Shown: piece by piece, positions 17,288-26,536 of the stretch
Position numbering within the stretch: the stretch's first letter is position 1
How the letters are laid out: each line of letters begins with the position of its first letter
Assembly (NCBI GenBank): GCA_964456985.1
Contig: CAYWDH010000016.1
Span: 1-47,276 of the forward strand
From: WJMT01 sp964456985
GTDB taxonomy: Bacteria; Acidobacteriota; Aminicenantia; Aminicenantales; Aminicenantaceae
Length of the DNA stretch: 47,276 nt
Direction of reading: 5' to 3'
The notes under the pieces: model-generated
What the model was told of the DNA's origin: nothing
Seen by the model: the letters and a program-made list of their open reading frames with translations, nothing else
Databases searched by the model: none
Position numbers and translations under genes: made by a program

Positions 17288-18637
17288 ATGAGTTATATTG
17301 CTTTAAGTGAGAAAGATAAAAAAGAGATGCTCAAATCCATTGGAGTATCTTCTCCAAAAAAGCTTTTTGACTGCATTCCGGATGATATAAAGCTGAACAG
17401 GGATTTGAAGATTCCGCCAGCGATGTCAGAACCTGAAGTAATGGAATATTTTAATGAATGTGCCCGAAAAAATAAAAACAGTGAATATATATCCTTTCAG
17501 GGAGCCGGAGCATACCGGCATTTTATTCCGGCTGTCGTGGACTATTTGAGCAGCAGGGGAGAGTTTGTCAGCCCCTACACTCCTTATCAGGCAGAAGTCA
17601 GCCAGGGGACTCTGCAGTTGATATTTGAATTCCAGACGTTGACATGCCAGTTGACAGGAATGGATATTGCCAATGCCTCCCTTTATGACGGAGCTTCAGG
17701 TGCGGCTGAAGCGGTATTGATGGCCATTCGCATTAATCGAAAGTCAAAGGTATTGGTCCCAAAAACAGTCCATCCTCATTACAGGCAGGTCATAAAAACA
17801 TACACCAGGAACCTTGGTATCTCTGTCAGGGAGATCGGTTATGATGAGACAGGAAAGATCGATACCACTGAACTTAAAAAAAACATGGATAACGATACGG
17901 CTGCAGTGGTATGTCAGACTCCAAATTTTTTCGGTGTCATTGAAGATTTAGATATGATTTCAGCTTATGCCCATGAAAACAAGGCCTTGTCTATAGCTGT
18001 ATCAGCGGAGGCCAGCTCTCTTGGGCTGCTTAAGGCCCCTGGTGAGATGGGAGCTGATATTGCCACAGGAGAAGCCCAGTCCTTTGGGATTCCTTTGAGT
18101 TTCGGAGGCCCTTTTCTGGGATTTATGGCCTGCAATAAAGAATTCGTAAGGCAGTTTCCGGGACGAATTTCAGGCGAAACAAATGATATCGATGGGAACC
18201 GGGGATTTGTGCTGACATTATCCACCAGAGAACAGCATATAAGAAGAGAAAGAGCCACTTCTAATATTTGTACGAATCAAGCCTTGTGTGCACTCAGGGC
18301 AACTATATTCCTAGAAGTTCTTGGAGAACAGGGATTAAGGGAGTGGGCCTGGCAGAATATACAGAAGGCCAACTATGCTTATGACCTTTTTAAAGACATC
18401 CGCGGAGTCAAAGCTTCCTTCTCCGGGGGAATATACAATGAATTCGTCATCAAGACAGAGAAAAAGTGGAAAGAATTAGAAAACGAATTCATGCAAAAAA
18501 ATATCATTCCGGGCATTTCCCTTGAGAGATTTTATCCTGAGCTTGAAAACTGCGCTCTTATGTGCGTAACTGAAGTGAGCCAAAAAAAGGATATAGACAG
18601 ATTTGCAGAAGTTATGACAGACATTCTCGCAGGTTGA
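17288..18637 (+). CDS. gcvPA: Glycine decarboxylase P protein, subunit 1
   Basis: This 449-residue protein is the N-terminal half of the split P protein. With GcvPB it decarboxylates glycine on PLP and loads the aminomethyl group onto GcvH. Family segments include FQGAGAYRHFIPAVVDYL near 75, SPYTPYQAEVSQGTLQ near 98, and a late STREQHIRREKATSN-like block (here RERATSN) near 315. The start ATG (MSYIALSEKDKKEML) lies 22 bases after gcvH. The two-subunit arrangement contrasts with the single-chain P protein of E. coli. Confidence 0.96.
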   Translation: MSYIALSEKDKKEMLKSIGVSSPKKLFDCIPDDIKLNRDLKIPPAMSEPEVMEYFNECARKNKNSEYISFQGAGAYRHFIPAVVDYLSSRGEFVSPYTPYQAEVSQGTLQLIFEFQTLTCQLTGMDIANASLYDGASGAAEAVLMAIRINRKSKVLVPKTVHPHYRQVIKTYTRNLGISVREIGYDETGKIDTTELKKNMDNDTAAVVCQTPNFFGVIEDLDMISAYAHENKALSIAVSAEASSLGLLKAPGEMGADIATGEAQSFGIPLSFGGPFLGFMACNKEFVRQFPGRISGETNDIDGNRGFVLTLSTREQHIRRERATSNICTNQALCALRATIFLEVLGEQGLREWAWQNIQKANYAYDLFKDIRGVKASFSGGIYNEFVIKTEKKWKELENEFMQKNIIPGISLERFYPELENCALMCVTEVSQKKDIDRFAEVMTDILAG

Positions 18638-18662
18638 CAAATGATGAAGAAAGGAAATTAAG

Positions 18663-20105
18663 ATGATCCGTGAACGATTGATATTTGAAATGAGCGATAA
18701 AGGTAAAAAAGGGTTCAGGTTTCCCAAACTGGATGTTCCTGAAAAGAAGAGCCTCAATGACAGGACCCCTGTGAGGGATAGCATAAAGGATTTTCCCCAG
18801 GTATCTGAAGTGGAAGTAGTCAGGCATTTCACACGCCTTTCTCAGACAAACTATTGTATCGACAAGGGGATATATCCATTGGGTTCCTGCACCATGAAGT
18901 ACAACCCCAAAATCAATGAGAGGATTGCTCAGATAGAAGATTTCATAATATCCCATCCCTATGCAGACCCGAAGATATCGCAAGGCAATCTGGAGGTTCT
19001 TAAAACTCTGGAACATATATTGACAGAGGTCACGGGAATGGATGCCTTTACTTTTCAGCCGGCTGCCGGAGCTCAGGGGGAACTGGTTGGGATGATGCTG
19101 ATCAGAGCCTGCCTGGAGGAGAGAGGAGACCCAAGGAAGTTTGTTCTTATTCCGGATTCAGCTCACGGCACCAATCCATCAAGCGCGCATATATGCGGTT
19201 ACAGGGTCAAAGAAATAAAATCAAATGATTCAGGGACCATAGATCTGGATGATCTGTCCAAAAACATGGATAAAGATGTGGCAGCCATAATGATCACAAA
19301 TCCAAACACCCTAGGCATTTTTGAGAACCAGATCAAGCAAGCCTCTGAAATCGTCCATTCCAAAGGGGGACTTGTGTATATGGATGGAGCGAACATGAAC
19401 GCTCTCATGGGTATCTGCCGGCCAGGTGATATGGATGTGGATGTGATCCATTTGAATCTGCATAAGACCTTTTCCACACCTCACGGAGGGGGAGGCCCGG
19501 GAGCCGGACCAGTGGGGGTTAAAAACATATTGGAGCCTTTCCTTCCCGTTCCCAGAGTCACAAGCAAGGACGGTCAGTACTTTTTTGATGAAGATTATCC
19601 GAAAAGTATCGGACGTGTTCACTGTTTCTACGGGAATTTTCTGGTAGCCGTAAGAGCGCTCGCTTATATATTAACTCTCGGGCCGGAAGGATTGAGAGAG
19701 GTATCAGAAACCGCAGTTTTAAACTCAAATTATATAAGAAAAAGCCTGGAAAGAGAATATCACTTGAAATACAAAACACCGACTCTGCATGAATGTGTTT
19801 TTTCAGATAAACATCAAAAACAATACAGTGTGTCGAATATTGATATAGCCAAACGTCTTATCGATCTAGGGGTCCATCCTCCGACAATGTCCTTCCCATT
19901 GATCGTGCACGGGGCCCTGATGATAGAACCCACAGAAACGGAGAGCAAGGCTGACCTGGATTCTTTCATTAAGGCCATGAAGCAGATAGCTGAGGAAGCT
20001 AGAGAGAATCCCGATATATTAAAATCAGCGCCGCATGATTCTTATGTCCGCCGTCTGGATGAGACAGCTGCGGCAAGAAATCCAAGGCTGAGATGGGAGC
20101 CCTAA
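18663..20105 (+). CDS. gcvPB: Glycine decarboxylase P protein, subunit 2 (PLP-binding)
   Basis: This 480-residue C-terminal half of the split glycine decarboxylase binds PLP through K268 in NLHKTFSTPHGGGGPG. Also visible are YPLGSCTMKYNPK near 71 and IPDSAHGTNPSSA near 163. It partners with GcvPA (25 bases upstream) to release CO2 from glycine. A Shine-Dalgarno-like AGAAAGGAAA precedes the ATG. GlyQ follows after 13 bases. Confidence 0.97.
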   Translation: MIRERLIFEMSDKGKKGFRFPKLDVPEKKSLNDRTPVRDSIKDFPQVSEVEVVRHFTRLSQTNYCIDKGIYPLGSCTMKYNPKINERIAQIEDFIISHPYADPKISQGNLEVLKTLEHILTEVTGMDAFTFQPAAGAQGELVGMMLIRACLEERGDPRKFVLIPDSAHGTNPSSAHICGYRVKEIKSNDSGTIDLDDLSKNMDKDVAAIMITNPNTLGIFENQIKQASEIVHSKGGLVYMDGANMNALMGICRPGDMDVDVIHLNLHKTFSTPHGGGGPGAGPVGVKNILEPFLPVPRVTSKDGQYFFDEDYPKSIGRVHCFYGNFLVAVRALAYILTLGPEGLREVSETAVLNSNYIRKSLEREYHLKYKTPTLHECVFSDKHQKQYSVSNIDIAKRLIDLGVHPPTMSFPLIVHGALMIEPTETESKADLDSFIKAMKQIAEEARENPDILKSAPHDSYVRRLDETAAARNPRLRWEP

Positions 20106-20118
20106 GGGAAAGAGACCC

Positions 20119-20964
20119 ATGAGCATTCAAAATCTGATCATGAAGCTCCAGGAGTTTTGGGCTGCCCAGGGCTGTTACCTGGCACAGCCTTATGATATGG
20201 AGGTGGGGGCAGGAACCATGACTCCGGATACGTTCTTCAGGGTCATTGATAAGAAGGCCTGGAATGTGGCATATGTCCAGCCGTCCAGAAGGCCTACGGA
20301 TGGGAGGTTCGGAGAGAATCCCCACAGAGTCCAGAAACACTTTCAGTATCAGGTTGTCATGAAGCCGTCTCCTTCAGATATTCAGGAGAGATATTTGGAA
20401 AGTCTGAAATTTCTGGGAATCAAATTAGAGGAACATGACATTAGATTTGACGAGGATAACTGGGAATCACCTACCATAGGAGCATGGGGAGTCGGATGGC
20501 AGGTGCTGCTGGATGGGCTAGAGATCACACAATTCACATACTTCCAGCAGGCCGGGGGTCAGGAAGTGTTCCCGGTTCCCGTGGAGATAACCTATGGGCT
20601 TGAGCGGCTTGAAATGTTTCTGGAAGGAGTCGACAATATCTATGATTTGAAATGGTCCGAAAATGTGACATACAGGGACCTGAGGTTTCTGGAGGAAAAA
20701 GAATTTTCAGAGTATAATTTCAACCAGGCCGATATCAATGCGTTGCACACGTCCTTTTCGATGAACGTTCGGGAAGCAAGAAAACTGATAAGAAAAGCCC
20801 TCCTTTTTCCTGCCTATGATTTGTGTTTGAAATGTTCGCATATATTCAATCTTCTTGATTCCCGCGGCGCTATCAGTGTGACAGAAAGGGTCAAGATCAT
20901 TTCCCAGATAAGGGCCCTGGTTATTAAAATCACTCAAAAATACACGGCTGGAAAGGAGTCTTAG
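20119..20964 (+). CDS. glyQ: Glycyl-tRNA synthetase alpha subunit
   Basis: This catalytic alpha chain of the bacterial alpha2-beta2 glycyl-tRNA synthetase charges tRNA-Gly. The 281 residues are normal. Family segments include LQEFWAAQGCYLAQPYD near 12, GAGTMTPDTF near 33, YVQPSRRPTDGRFGENP near 55 and WEVLLDG-like WQVLLDGLEITQFTYFQ near 130. The beta subunit begins five bases after its stop. Its position behind the glycine cleavage genes puts glycine catabolism and glycine charging on one transcript. Confidence 0.97.
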   Translation: MSIQNLIMKLQEFWAAQGCYLAQPYDMEVGAGTMTPDTFFRVIDKKAWNVAYVQPSRRPTDGRFGENPHRVQKHFQYQVVMKPSPSDIQERYLESLKFLGIKLEEHDIRFDEDNWESPTIGAWGVGWQVLLDGLEITQFTYFQQAGGQEVFPVPVEITYGLERLEMFLEGVDNIYDLKWSENVTYRDLRFLEEKEFSEYNFNQADINALHTSFSMNVREARKLIRKALLFPAYDLCLKCSHIFNLLDSRGAISVTERVKIISQIRALVIKITQKYTAGKES

Positions 20965-20969
20965 TTCGT

Positions 20970-23057
20970 ATGGAACTTTTACTGGAGATCAATACAGAAG
21001 AGATGCCGGCTCTTCATGTTAAAACAGCTTTGGAGCAGCTGGAACAAGGACTTCACAGAAAGCTCGTGGATGTTCATCTGGTAGATAAGATGAATAAGCC
21101 CGGACATATCCAGACATTCGGAACATGCAGGCGGCTGGTTTTGTATGCTGATATAGTATCAAAACAGCAGCCTAAACAGGAGATCATTATCGGGCCTCCC
21201 AAAAAAGCCGCATATGATAAGAACAACAATCCTACATCTGCAGCTAAAGGATTTGCAAAGGCCAACAATGTTGGAGTCAGTGACCTGGAGATCATAAAAA
21301 ACGAAAAAGGCGAATATGTGGGGGTCAAAAGATCGATCAAAGGAAAAAAGGCTGTCGAACTGCTGAAAGATATTATTCCGGAGCTGATTAAAGAGCTTTC
21401 TTTTCCCAAAATGATGAGATGGGGACAGAGCACCCTGCGTTTTTCCAGGCCGATAAAAAATATTCTTTGTTTGGGCGACGGGAATATCATCCCATTCAAA
21501 GTCGGAAATATCTCAGCGACTCATAATACATACGGGCACAAGCTGTTTTTTCCTGAGAAAATCGAGGTCAGCTCATTCAAGGATTATTTATCCAAACTCA
21601 AACAAAAAAAAGTCATTATAGATGCTGTATCCAGGAAAAAGAGGATTGAAAAACAGATCAAAGAGAAGCTCGTTCCTCTGGATGCAGAAATTTATCCTGA
21701 TAAAGAACTTCTGGAAAAGGTCACTTATGATGTGGAATATCCTTATGTTTTCGTGGGGGAATTCCCTGGGGATTATCTAGAATTACCCATAGAGGTCCTG
21801 AGCACAGCCATGAAAGTAGGGCAGAACCTTTTTTCAGTCGTGGATAAAGAAAACAAACAGCTTCCTGTGTTTCTTGGTGTTTCTGACGGAAGCCCTGATA
21901 AAAAGCTTCTTGTAAAGAAGGGAAACGAAAGAGTACTGAAAGCAAGGCTGGAGGACGCCCGTTTTTTCTGGATACATGACTTAGAAAAACCCCTGGCAGA
22001 AAAGAAATCCCTTCTCAGCAGGATTCTTTATCAGGAAAAATTAGGGAATTATAAAGAGAAGACTTCAAGAATTAAAGAGCTCGCTCAATTTCTTTCAAAT
22101 AAGACAGGTGTAAAAGAAAAAAAATATCTGATGCAAGCTGCTGAGTTGTGTAAAGTGGATCTGATCACGGAAATGGTCAGAGAGTTTCCATCTCTTCAAG
22201 GAAAAACCGGAGGCCTTTATGCAAAAGAGCAGGGCTATCCGGAACAGGTCTGGAAGGCGGTTTATGAGCACTACCAGCCAACCAGCCAGGATGACTCTTC
22301 TCCCTCCTCTCTGAACGGGGCTGTCCTCTCTATCGCAGATAAAATTGATTCCATAGTGGGGGCCTTCGGGATCGGAATTGAAGTTACAGGGTCCAAAGAC
22401 CCTTTTGGATTGAGAAGAAGCGCACAGGGCATATGCAGGACTATTCTTGACAGGAACATGAGCTTCTCCTTATCCCGTTTGATCCAACAGACAATATCTG
22501 AATACAAAAATCTTTTAGATAAATCCAGTCAGGATATCATAAAACAATGTGAAGCCTTTTTTAAGGACCGACTCAGCCATCTTTATGAAAAACAAGATTA
22601 CCGGTATGATCTGGTTAAAGCAGCCCTTGGAGCAGGATTTGATAATATATATTATTCTTATCTCAGATTGAAAGCTCTGGATGGGATCAAAGACAGCCCT
22701 GAATTCAATTCATTGATCATTGTTGTTAAGAGAGTGAATAATATACTCAGAGGACAGCCAAAAAGAAGAATGAACCCGGACCTTTTTAATAAAAAAAAGG
22801 AGATAGAACTGTATACGGATTATTCAACGTTGAAAGAAAAAATAATGCCTTTGATCTCAACAGGGGATTTCATTAAAGCCCAGAATTATATACTTGAGAT
22901 CAGATCAACTGTAGACAGCTTTTTCGATCATGTCCTTGTGATGGCTGATGACCCGATGACTCGAAAAAACAGGCTTGCGCTTCTCAGGGCAGTCAGCCGT
23001 CTGTTTTCACAGGTCGCGGACTACTCCCAAGTGGTCGTGGATATGGATAATTTATAA
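20970..23057 (+). CDS. glyS: Glycyl-tRNA synthetase beta subunit
   Basis: This 695-residue beta chain binds and positions tRNA-Gly for the alpha subunit. It begins MELLLEINTEEMPA, the family start, and shows FPKMMRWG near 149, RFSRPIKNILCL near 162, and GLRRSAQGICRTIL near 477 with an upstream LSIADKIDSIVGAFGIG. The C-terminal helical domain ends with FFDHVLVMADDPMTRKNRLALL near 650. A Shine-Dalgarno sequence lies inside the end of glyQ. No terminator follows before the PilZ promoter. Confidence 0.97.
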   Translation: MELLLEINTEEMPALHVKTALEQLEQGLHRKLVDVHLVDKMNKPGHIQTFGTCRRLVLYADIVSKQQPKQEIIIGPPKKAAYDKNNNPTSAAKGFAKANNVGVSDLEIIKNEKGEYVGVKRSIKGKKAVELLKDIIPELIKELSFPKMMRWGQSTLRFSRPIKNILCLGDGNIIPFKVGNISATHNTYGHKLFFPEKIEVSSFKDYLSKLKQKKVIIDAVSRKKRIEKQIKEKLVPLDAEIYPDKELLEKVTYDVEYPYVFVGEFPGDYLELPIEVLSTAMKVGQNLFSVVDKENKQLPVFLGVSDGSPDKKLLVKKGNERVLKARLEDARFFWIHDLEKPLAEKKSLLSRILYQEKLGNYKEKTSRIKELAQFLSNKTGVKEKKYLMQAAELCKVDLITEMVREFPSLQGKTGGLYAKEQGYPEQVWKAVYEHYQPTSQDDSSPSSLNGAVLSIADKIDSIVGAFGIGIEVTGSKDPFGLRRSAQGICRTILDRNMSFSLSRLIQQTISEYKNLLDKSSQDIIKQCEAFFKDRLSHLYEKQDYRYDLVKAALGAGFDNIYYSYLRLKALDGIKDSPEFNSLIIVVKRVNNILRGQPKRRMNPDLFNKKKEIELYTDYSTLKEKIMPLISTGDFIKAQNYILEIRSTVDSFFDHVLVMADDPMTRKNRLALLRAVSRLFSQVADYSQVVVDMDNL

Positions 23058-23061
23058 AAGA

Positions 23062-23089
23062 TTGACTTTTTGAAGAGATATGGTATAAA
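23062..23089 (+). promoter_or_regulatory. Candidate promoter for the PilZ gene
   Basis: TTGACT (23062-23067) and TATAAA (23084-23089) are 16 bases apart, each matching five of six consensus positions. They sit immediately after the glyS stop and about 55 bases before the PilZ ATG, so the PilZ gene probably has its own transcript. Confidence 0.45.
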
Positions 23090-23142
23090 TTTAGGAAGAT
23101 TGATAAGAAGATGAGTATCGGGAATTCAAGAAGGAGTCTTGT

Positions 23143-23589
23143 ATGGAAAAAAAGGGAATAGAAAGAAGAGCCTGCATTCGTTTTGAGATTCCAGGTGCTA
23201 CTGTCAACTATAAAATCTTCCGTATTTCTCCGAAATTGAAAAGAACGTATGGAGAGGAGTTTTGCCCTGTTCTTGATGTCAGCCGGGGAGGGCTCCGGTT
23301 TGTCTGCCAGAAAAAACTTGATATTAATGCAAAGGTAAAAATGAAAGTATCTGTTCCAGGGGAGAGGGTCCCCTTGGAAATTCTGGGTAAAGTCAGATGG
23401 TCTGCTGCTAATCCGGGAAAAAGCTATAAATACCAGACCGGAGTGCAGTTCAATCCCTATGGAGAAAAAAAGAAGCAGAACTATCCTGGAAACCTGGTCA
23501 AAATTATTGCTTTGGAGCAGAAGTTTGCTGAAGAAGGAGCAGACTCTGAAGACAGCAGAAGAGGCGGGGATTTTGAAGTAGACGGATAG
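23143..23589 (+). CDS. PilZ domain c-di-GMP receptor
   Basis: The 148-residue soluble protein is a single PilZ domain. Both c-di-GMP-binding motifs are intact: RACIR (RxxxR) near residues 8-12 and DVSRGG (DxSxxG) near 46-51, followed by GKVRWS and GVQFNPYG strands. PilZ proteins change conformation on binding c-di-GMP and control motility, polysaccharide export or transcription; no partner domain is attached. A good Shine-Dalgarno sequence (AAGGAG) precedes the ATG. The REC-GGDEF protein at 38180 is a plausible source of the ligand in this genome. Confidence 0.9.
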   Translation: MEKKGIERRACIRFEIPGATVNYKIFRISPKLKRTYGEEFCPVLDVSRGGLRFVCQKKLDINAKVKMKVSVPGERVPLEILGKVRWSAANPGKSYKYQTGVQFNPYGEKKKQNYPGNLVKIIALEQKFAEEGADSEDSRRGGDFEVDG

Positions 23590-23645
23590 AGATAGTTTTT
23601 TTCACAATCAACGATTCATATGTAAAGGGGGTCAGGGAATTTTAT

Positions 23646-25313
23646 TTATCTGAGTGTGCCTTCATAGTGAGCTGTAAACTGCCGTTTACGCACGTCTTCA
23701 GGAGTATAGGAGGGGAGAAGGATAGGAGATATACGATCTGTTTTTATTCCTGCTTTTTTGATTTCTGTCTCATAGTCGAGTACGTGTTTAATAGAGAGTT
23801 TGCCGAGCTTTACAGATTTTAAATAGGCCGTTGCATAAATTCCCGCTCTTCTTCCAAACACATTGTAGTCTAATACGGAATTCCCCATAAGGCGGTTTCG
23901 TCCGTGGACACCGCCGGAAGCTTCTCCAGCCACAAAGAGCCCAGGCAGGGTCGATTCACATTTTTCGTTTATTTCTATCCCCCCATTTTGATAGTGCAGA
24001 GTAGGATAGACAAGCATAGGCTCTTTGGTGATATCTATATTATAACGGTTGAACTGACGGTGCATGGCCGGGAAGTTCTTATTGATGTAACCTTCCCCCT
24101 GAAGCATTTCAATAAGCGGGGAGTCCAGCCAGACCCCGACACGGCCCTGAGGAGTTTTAATACCCTTTTTTCTTTCCTCACATTCTCTTATAAGGGCAGA
24201 GCTTTCCACATCTCTGGGTTCACGGGGGAATACAAACAGCTCTCCGTTTTTATTGACAGGCTGCCCTCCGGCTCCTCTTATTTTTTCAGTGATGAGAAAT
24301 CCGGCGATTTGTTCAGGAAAAGCAGCTCCTGTGGGATGGTATTGGACAGAATCCATAAACAGAATCTTTGCACCGGCCCGGTATGCCATAACCAGCCCGT
24401 CTGCTGTGGCTCCGTAATGGTTGGTGGTATCAAAGCCTCTGATATGAAGTCTTCCGTATCCGCCGGTAGCGATGATTGTGGCTTTGGCTTTGACAGTGAT
24501 GTACTCTTCGGTTTCAAGATTATAGAGAACTCCTCCTGCGCAGTGCCCTTTATCGTCCAGAATGAGCTCGACAGCGGGCATGAATTCAAGGACTTTGATT
24601 TTATCCGGATGGTTTCTCACTTCGTCCATAAGAGTGCGCATGATAATGGCTCCAGTATAGTCCCGGCAGGAGAGCATCCGTTTTCTGGAAGTTCCTCCTC
24701 CATGCAGGACCTGTAGAGATCCGTCTTCCTCTTTATCCCAGCAAACACCCAGCTCTTCAAGCCATTTTGCGACTCCAGGGGCATCTTTGGTCAAGGCTTC
24801 AATGAGTTTGGGCTTGTTGTCAAAATGACCTCCACCCAAAGCATCCAAGTAATGACGGGTTGGGGAGTCATTATCTTTAACAGCAGCCTGCATGCCTCCT
24901 TGAGACATCATGGAGTTAGCATCGCCCAGCCTCAGTTTAGTTGATATAATGACATTGGCTTTGTTCTGTATGGCCGTAATAGCAGCTGCACAGCCGCCGC
25001 CTCCCCCTCCAATGACCAGCACATCTGCTTCATAATCCGGTTTGGATAGATCAAAGGATTTCGGATCAATACGGCTGTGAGATTCAAGCAAATCTGAGAT
25101 TTCCGTTGTTATTTTCTCCCCTTTGTTAGGGCCTATGTTTATTTTTCGCCGTGCATCTATTTTGTAATCAGGATGGAATTTATTTAAAACCTCTTCTCTT
25201 TCTTCTTCACTCATAGGGGGGAAGATAGGTTTTCCTGATTTGGCAAGTTCAAACCGCTTGCTGCGTGTTTTAATGACTTTATTGAGCGATTCTCTCATAT
25301 ATTCTGGATACAT
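23646..25313 (-). CDS. FrdA/SdhA-like flavoprotein (soluble fumarate reductase/TfrA-like)
   Basis: The 555-residue flavoprotein belongs to the succinate dehydrogenase/fumarate reductase A family. FAD binding is shown by VLVIGGGGGGCAAAI near 98 and by a late LPGLFVAGEASGGVHGRNRLMGN block. Dicarboxylate residues of the family remain: QYHPTG near 327, a RGAGG arginine near 349 and HYQNGGIEI near 444. The histidine that carries covalent FAD in membrane SdhA/FrdA is replaced (NSMMSQGG). No membrane-anchor genes are nearby. An N-terminal extension of about 90 residues precedes the FAD domain. It is the last gene of the Hdr-Kor operon and follows its Fe-S partner by 43 bases. Thiol:fumarate reductase A is the nearest concept; another substrate is possible. 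Confidence 0.8.
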   Translation of the reverse strand: MYPEYMRESLNKVIKTRSKRFELAKSGKPIFPPMSEEEREEVLNKFHPDYKIDARRKINIGPNKGEKITTEISDLLESHSRIDPKSFDLSKPDYEADVLVIGGGGGGCAAAITAIQNKANVIISTKLRLGDANSMMSQGGMQAAVKDNDSPTRHYLDALGGGHFDNKPKLIEALTKDAPGVAKWLEELGVCWDKEEDGSLQVLHGGGTSRKRMLSCRDYTGAIIMRTLMDEVRNHPDKIKVLEFMPAVELILDDKGHCAGGVLYNLETEEYITVKAKATIIATGGYGRLHIRGFDTTNHYGATADGLVMAYRAGAKILFMDSVQYHPTGAAFPEQIAGFLITEKIRGAGGQPVNKNGELFVFPREPRDVESSALIRECEERKKGIKTPQGRVGVWLDSPLIEMLQGEGYINKNFPAMHRQFNRYNIDITKEPMLVYPTLHYQNGGIEINEKCESTLPGLFVAGEASGGVHGRNRLMGNSVLDYNVFGRRAGIYATAYLKSVKLGKLSIKHVLDYETEIKKAGIKTDRISPILLPSYTPEDVRKRQFTAHYEGTLR

Positions 25314-25356
25314 ATGTAACTCCTTGTTAGTGAAGTGATTGTTGATTTATATTTCA

Positions 25357-26064
25357 TTATTCCGAATCTAAACTGAAATATTTCTTTTTTAAATCCTCTA
25401 TGTCTGATGTTATGAGTTTTTTATACTCAGCATCATATTTTTTGTTTTTTATTTCTTTGAGCCTTTTTTCAAGGTCTTTGCTTTTCTTTGAAAGATATTT
25501 CCCATAAAGCCTTTTACAGAGCATCCCCACATTGTACTGCACGATCTCTGCCGGACATCTTATGGCGCAGAGACCGCAGCAGAGGCAGTCAAAAGCGAGG
25601 TTCATGACCGCTTCGATATCTCCTCTTTTTGCGGCCTGGATGTAGTCCATGACTTCAAGGTCCTGCGGGCAGGCCTTGGTACAAGTGTTGCAGGCTACGC
25701 AGCGAAAGACTTCAGGATAGAGTTTTTGGATAGTATTAACATCAGGTTCGATTTTATTGATGTTATATACGGCTTTTTCAGCGGGGATCGCAGGCAGTTG
25801 AGCCAGCCACATGCCCTCTTCAACAATGGTTGTGCAGGCAAGTCCTGTGTATATCTTGTAGTCTCCGGGAAGACGGTAAACAGTAGCACAGGCACCACAA
25901 AAGCCTTCGCGGCAGCCGGCACCTCTTTTTATCTGATATCCTGCATATTCAATAGCGCCCATTATAGTGGCTTCTGCAGGAACATCATAGGCTTTTCCCA
26001 TAATAAAAACAGTTACAAATCCCGACTTTTCCTTCTTTCTTTTTGCTATTTGTTTGGCTTCCAT
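25357..26064 (-). CDS. SdhB/TfrB-like iron-sulfur protein
   Basis: The 235-residue protein has an N-terminal [2Fe-2S] domain (CREGFCGAC, about residues 51-59, with a fourth Cys near 76). Two ferredoxin-type motifs follow: CVACNTCTKACP near 122 and CLCCGLCAIRCP near 160. Both are full CxxCxxCxxxCP sites, suggesting two [4Fe-4S] clusters, whereas quinone-linked SdhB carries one [3Fe-4S]. It probably passes electrons between the flavoprotein downstream and the HdrA/MvhD proteins upstream. The C-terminal lysine-rich tail is about 50 residues. A GGAGGAAA ribosome binding site supports the start. Confidence 0.85.
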   Translation of the reverse strand: MEAKQIAKRKKEKSGFVTVFIMGKAYDVPAEATIMGAIEYAGYQIKRGAGCREGFCGACATVYRLPGDYKIYTGLACTTIVEEGMWLAQLPAIPAEKAVYNINKIEPDVNTIQKLYPEVFRCVACNTCTKACPQDLEVMDYIQAAKRGDIEAVMNLAFDCLCCGLCAIRCPAEIVQYNVGMLCKRLYGKYLSKKSKDLEKRLKEIKNKKYDAEYKKLITSDIEDLKKKYFSLDSE

Positions 26065-26104
26065 TCTTTTTTCCTCCCTATACCGTTGTTATGAGGCTTC
26101 GCTT

Positions 26105-26527
26105 TTATATCCTCTTCTCTTCTGGCGGCCTTAAAGGCCCTAGTTTTCTTATGTCTTCAGTGAAATTATTTATTACAGAGACAAATTTTTTGCCTTCGGC
26201 TGCTGAGACCCATTCCAAACACAGTCTTTCCGGTTCTATGCCAAAATTTTCTAAAAGCTTTTTTATAAGTCTGGCCCTTCTTAAGGTTTTGTAGTTGCCG
26301 TCTATATAGTGGCAGTCGCCTGGATGGCATCCTCCGATAAAAACTCCGTCCGCTCCTTTTTTGAAGGCCCAGAGGATATGCTGTGGATCGACACGGGACG
26401 AGCACATGACCCGGATCATTATGCTGTTTGGCAAATATTCCATCCGGGAAGTCCCGGCTAGGTCAGCTCCGGCAGATGTACACCAATTACAGGCGAAGCC
26501 AATGATTTTTGGTTCAAACTTATCCAT
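26105..26527 (-). CDS. mvhD: MvhD-like iron-sulfur adaptor of HdrA
   Basis: The 140-residue protein matches the MvhD/FrhD family, which carries a [2Fe-2S] cluster and links HdrA to its electron-donor or acceptor module. It opens IIGFACNWCTSAGAD, followed by VMCSSRVDP near 37 and GCHPGDCHY near 61, the expected family cysteines. It lies nine bases after hdrA, the usual partner. Since no hydrogenase genes are present, the redox partner here is probably the FrdA/SdhB-like pair or the Kor complex. That linkage is inferred from order. Confidence 0.9.
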   Translation of the reverse strand: MDKFEPKIIGFACNWCTSAGADLAGTSRMEYLPNSIMIRVMCSSRVDPQHILWAFKKGADGVFIGGCHPGDCHYIDGNYKTLRRARLIKKLLENFGIEPERLCLEWVSAAEGKKFVSVINNFTEDIRKLGPLRPPEEKRI

Positions 26528-26536
26528 TCCGCTTTA

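Noticed and set aside
23904..24716. 270-codon plus-strand ORF
   Set aside because: It lies antisense inside the FrdA-like flavoprotein gene, whose motifs are clear; a shadow of codon bias.
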